Positions 4,883 to 6,398 of a stretch of 6,398 nt of DNA are shown in pieces. The translations under genes were made by a program, and so were the position numbers. The stretch spans positions 1 to 6,398 of the forward strand of contig JASLXP010000964.1 in assembly GCA_030740295.1 (NCBI GenBank), read 5' to 3'. Each line of letters opens with the position of its first letter. The stretch's first letter is position 1. The stretch is from Planctomycetota bacterium (GTDB taxonomy: Bacteria > Planctomycetota > PUPC01 > JACPCR01). The notes beneath the pieces were generated by a model that worked only from the letters and a program-made list of their open reading frames with translations, searched no databases and was not told the origin of the DNA.

Positions 4883-6398
4883 TCAGTCTTTATCTCCAGT
4901 CGTACGGAATTCCATTCGTGAGAGGATGCGGAGTTGATGAACGGTGAAGCCGATCAGCATGAACCCGAGCATCCAGGCCATGGCGGTGGCTGGGCCGAAT
5001 TTCAAGTAGATGAATGCTTTGTAGAAAATGTGCAGTCCGGTGACTTCGGTGTTGGCGCCTCCGCCAGTCATGACGAGGATGTTGGCGGTGGAATTCCACG
5101 AGCCGATGAAGACGCCGATGAAGTTGATGATGATCAGCGGTTTAAGGATCGGGAAAACGATGAACAGAATCTTGTCGATGAAGGTTGCTCCATCCACGTC
5201 GGCCGCTTCGTAGAAATCATCCGCAATGCCCTTGAGCGCGGCGAGGTAAATCAGGCATCCCGGGCCCATTCCCGCCCAGATCATGGGGAGCACGCAGCAG
5301 AACATCGCGGTGCTTGAATCATCGAGCCACCGATATGGTTCCGGCAGTGTGGCGAACAGGCGTTGAAGGAATGGTAATTCATCCTGCTTCAGAATCGGCC
5401 AGGCCAGCGCACAGCAGGTGTAAAACAGAATCAGGCCAACGAAGACAAATCCTCCGACAGCCGTGTACTTTTCATGGAAGTAGACCCGGCGGGCGAAGGC
5501 AGCCATCAGCCCGAAAAGGAGCAGACCGAGGACCAGATAACCGATAGCCGGAATCCTCATCATAATGGCATTGAGCGCCCCCCTTTCATTGCTGTCGTAA
5601 AACATCTTCCACAGGATGATCACCACCAGCCCGCTGATGACCGCCGGCAGGTAATAGATCGTGCGGAACAGATACTTTCCGCTTGGCACCTCCTGCAGCA
5701 GGATGGCGAGGATAACCGGAGGCAGAAACGTCAACGCGATGACCAGGAAGCTGTAGCGCAGCGAATTCCAGACAGACATCCACCAGCTCGGATCCCAGAT
5801 CAGGTGCCCGAAGTTATCGAGCCAGATCCATTTCGATCCGCCCATGATCCGGTAATCCTGAAACGCCATGATCGAGCCGCGAAACAGTGGAACGTACTGC
5901 CAGACGAAAATAGTCAACAGCGCAGGTATCAGAAGAAAGTAAGCCCATGCAAACTTGCGGAATCCCCAGGCGCTGCCGCGCTCCAACGCATCTTCCGGGG
6001 TGAACACTCTCACAATCTTTCTAAAGACAAGCCCAAACACGATCACGATCGCAATCAGTGCGACCAGCGCAGAAAGCCGACGCTTCTGCATTTCTTCATC
6101 GCTGTACTCCTGGAGCATTTCGCGGTTGGCTTGGGCGACCGCCGTCTTAAGCAGGCCCTGCAGAATATCGAGCCTCTCTTCAACATTGGGCGGCAGTTCC
6201 CCAGCGCGTGCGAGTTCCTCGGCCTGATGAATCGGTTCCGTCATGATGTCATAAGCAAAGTTGCTGCCTTTGCCGTAAGGCTCCGGCTTGCCGGAATCGA
6301 CAGCGATCTCGAAGCATTCCGCCCAGCCTTTGGGGGCCAGCCGCACGATCTCCGGGTATCCGAACATGTTCAGATACTTCGGATTCAGAAACTTGCCG
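4883..6398 (-). CDS. Solute-binding protein-MalF-type permease fusion, C-terminal 504 residues (5' end beyond the right edge)
   Basis: The frame is open to the right edge with GKFLNPKYLN preceding the Met at 6367, so that Met is probably internal. Numbered from it: residues 1-85 (GYPEIVRLAPKGWAECFE..., YGKGSNFAYDIMTEPIHQA) resemble the last helices of a family 1 solute-binding protein, not a permease N-terminus. A membrane helix at 98-116 follows and would return the chain to the cytoplasm. The MalF-like permease starts near 138 (FAWAYFLLIPALLTIFVWQY) with further helices near 203-225, 238-256, 355-377, 408-430 and 462-480. The EAA loop is intact (FYEAADVDGATFIDK..., residues 385-408). Residues 268-345 are an insertion with two additional hydrophobic segments (275-292, 304-322). 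By family this is half of a sugar import channel, pairing with the MalG-like protein encoded 38 bases downstream; the ATPase must be encoded elsewhere. If the fusion reading is right, the full protein would be near 900 residues. Confidence 0.92.
   Translation of the reverse strand, partial: GKFLNPKYLNMFGYPEIVRLAPKGWAECFEIAVDSGKPEPYGKGSNFAYDIMTEPIHQAEELARAGELPPNVEERLDILQGLLKTAVAQANREMLQEYSDEEMQKRRLSALVALIAIVIVFGLVFRKIVRVFTPEDALERGSAWGFRKFAWAYFLLIPALLTIFVWQYVPLFRGSIMAFQDYRIMGGSKWIWLDNFGHLIWDPSWWMSVWNSLRYSFLVIALTFLPPVILAILLQEVPSGKYLFRTIYYLPAVISGLVVIILWKMFYDSNERGALNAIMMRIPAIGYLVLGLLLFGLMAAFARRVYFHEKYTAVGGFVFVGLILFYTCCALAWPILKQDELPFLQRLFATLPEPYRWLDDSSTAMFCCVLPMIWAGMGPGCLIYLAALKGIADDFYEAADVDGATFIDKILFIVFPILKPLIIINFIGVFIGSWNSTANILVMTGGGANTEVTGLHIFYKAFIYLKFGPATAMAWMLGFMLIGFTVHQLRILSRMEFRTTGDKD

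Noticed and set aside
1..6398. CRISPR arrays, tRNA or rRNA genes, insertion sequences, attachment sites, toxin-antitoxin or defence genes
   Set aside because: Looked for on both strands; no repeat-spacer array, clover-leaf, transposase or terminal inverted repeats were seen.

Overview
The window reads as a chromosomal segment of a Gram-negative-type, probably heterotrophic bacterium with moderately high GC (estimated by eye). The unusually elaborated sugar-transporter permeases recall Planctomycetes/Verrucomicrobia/Lentisphaerae or related deep lineages. That is an impression from gene architecture only; no rRNA or marker gene is present to place it.

Layout, left to right. (1) Positions 1-1098, minus strand: a two-gene unit read leftwards. 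A 292-residue protein with an excisionase/MerR-like helix-turn-helix N-terminus, a helical middle, one transmembrane segment and an acidic tail overlaps by 4 bases (ATGA) the start of ubiX, the flavin prenyltransferase gene, which runs off the left edge. (2) Positions 1099-1362: a divergent intergenic region. It holds a candidate rightward promoter for ald and a candidate leftward promoter. The leftward leader carries a very good intrinsic terminator (12-bp perfect stem, T6 tail) lying before the helix-turn-helix gene, and a possible 11-codon leader ORF whose stop codon abuts the stem. This looks like an attenuated leader or a short terminated RNA. (3) Positions 1363-2938, plus strand: ald (alanine dehydrogenase, all key residues present), then a small CheY-like receiver protein that keeps the central Asp but has lost the acidic pocket, the Thr/Ser and the Lys. 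(4) Positions 2943-6398, minus strand: two inner-membrane subunits of a MalFG-type carbohydrate ABC importer. The upstream gene, cut by the right edge, appears to fuse the C-terminal part of a solute-binding protein to a MalF-like permease that also carries an extra pair of membrane helices. The downstream MalG-like permease has a roughly 350-residue insertion in its first periplasmic loop, made of about four divergent copies of a ~70-residue module.

Working together: the two permeases should form a heterodimeric channel. The fused binding domain and the modular insert would both lie on the outer face of the membrane, so together they may replace or augment the usual free binding protein. No ATPase subunit is in the window. 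The receiver gene and the MalG gene converge with only 4 bases between their stop codons. The most unusual material is the remodelled importer, followed by the terminator-bearing leader in front of the membrane-tethered helix-turn-helix gene.
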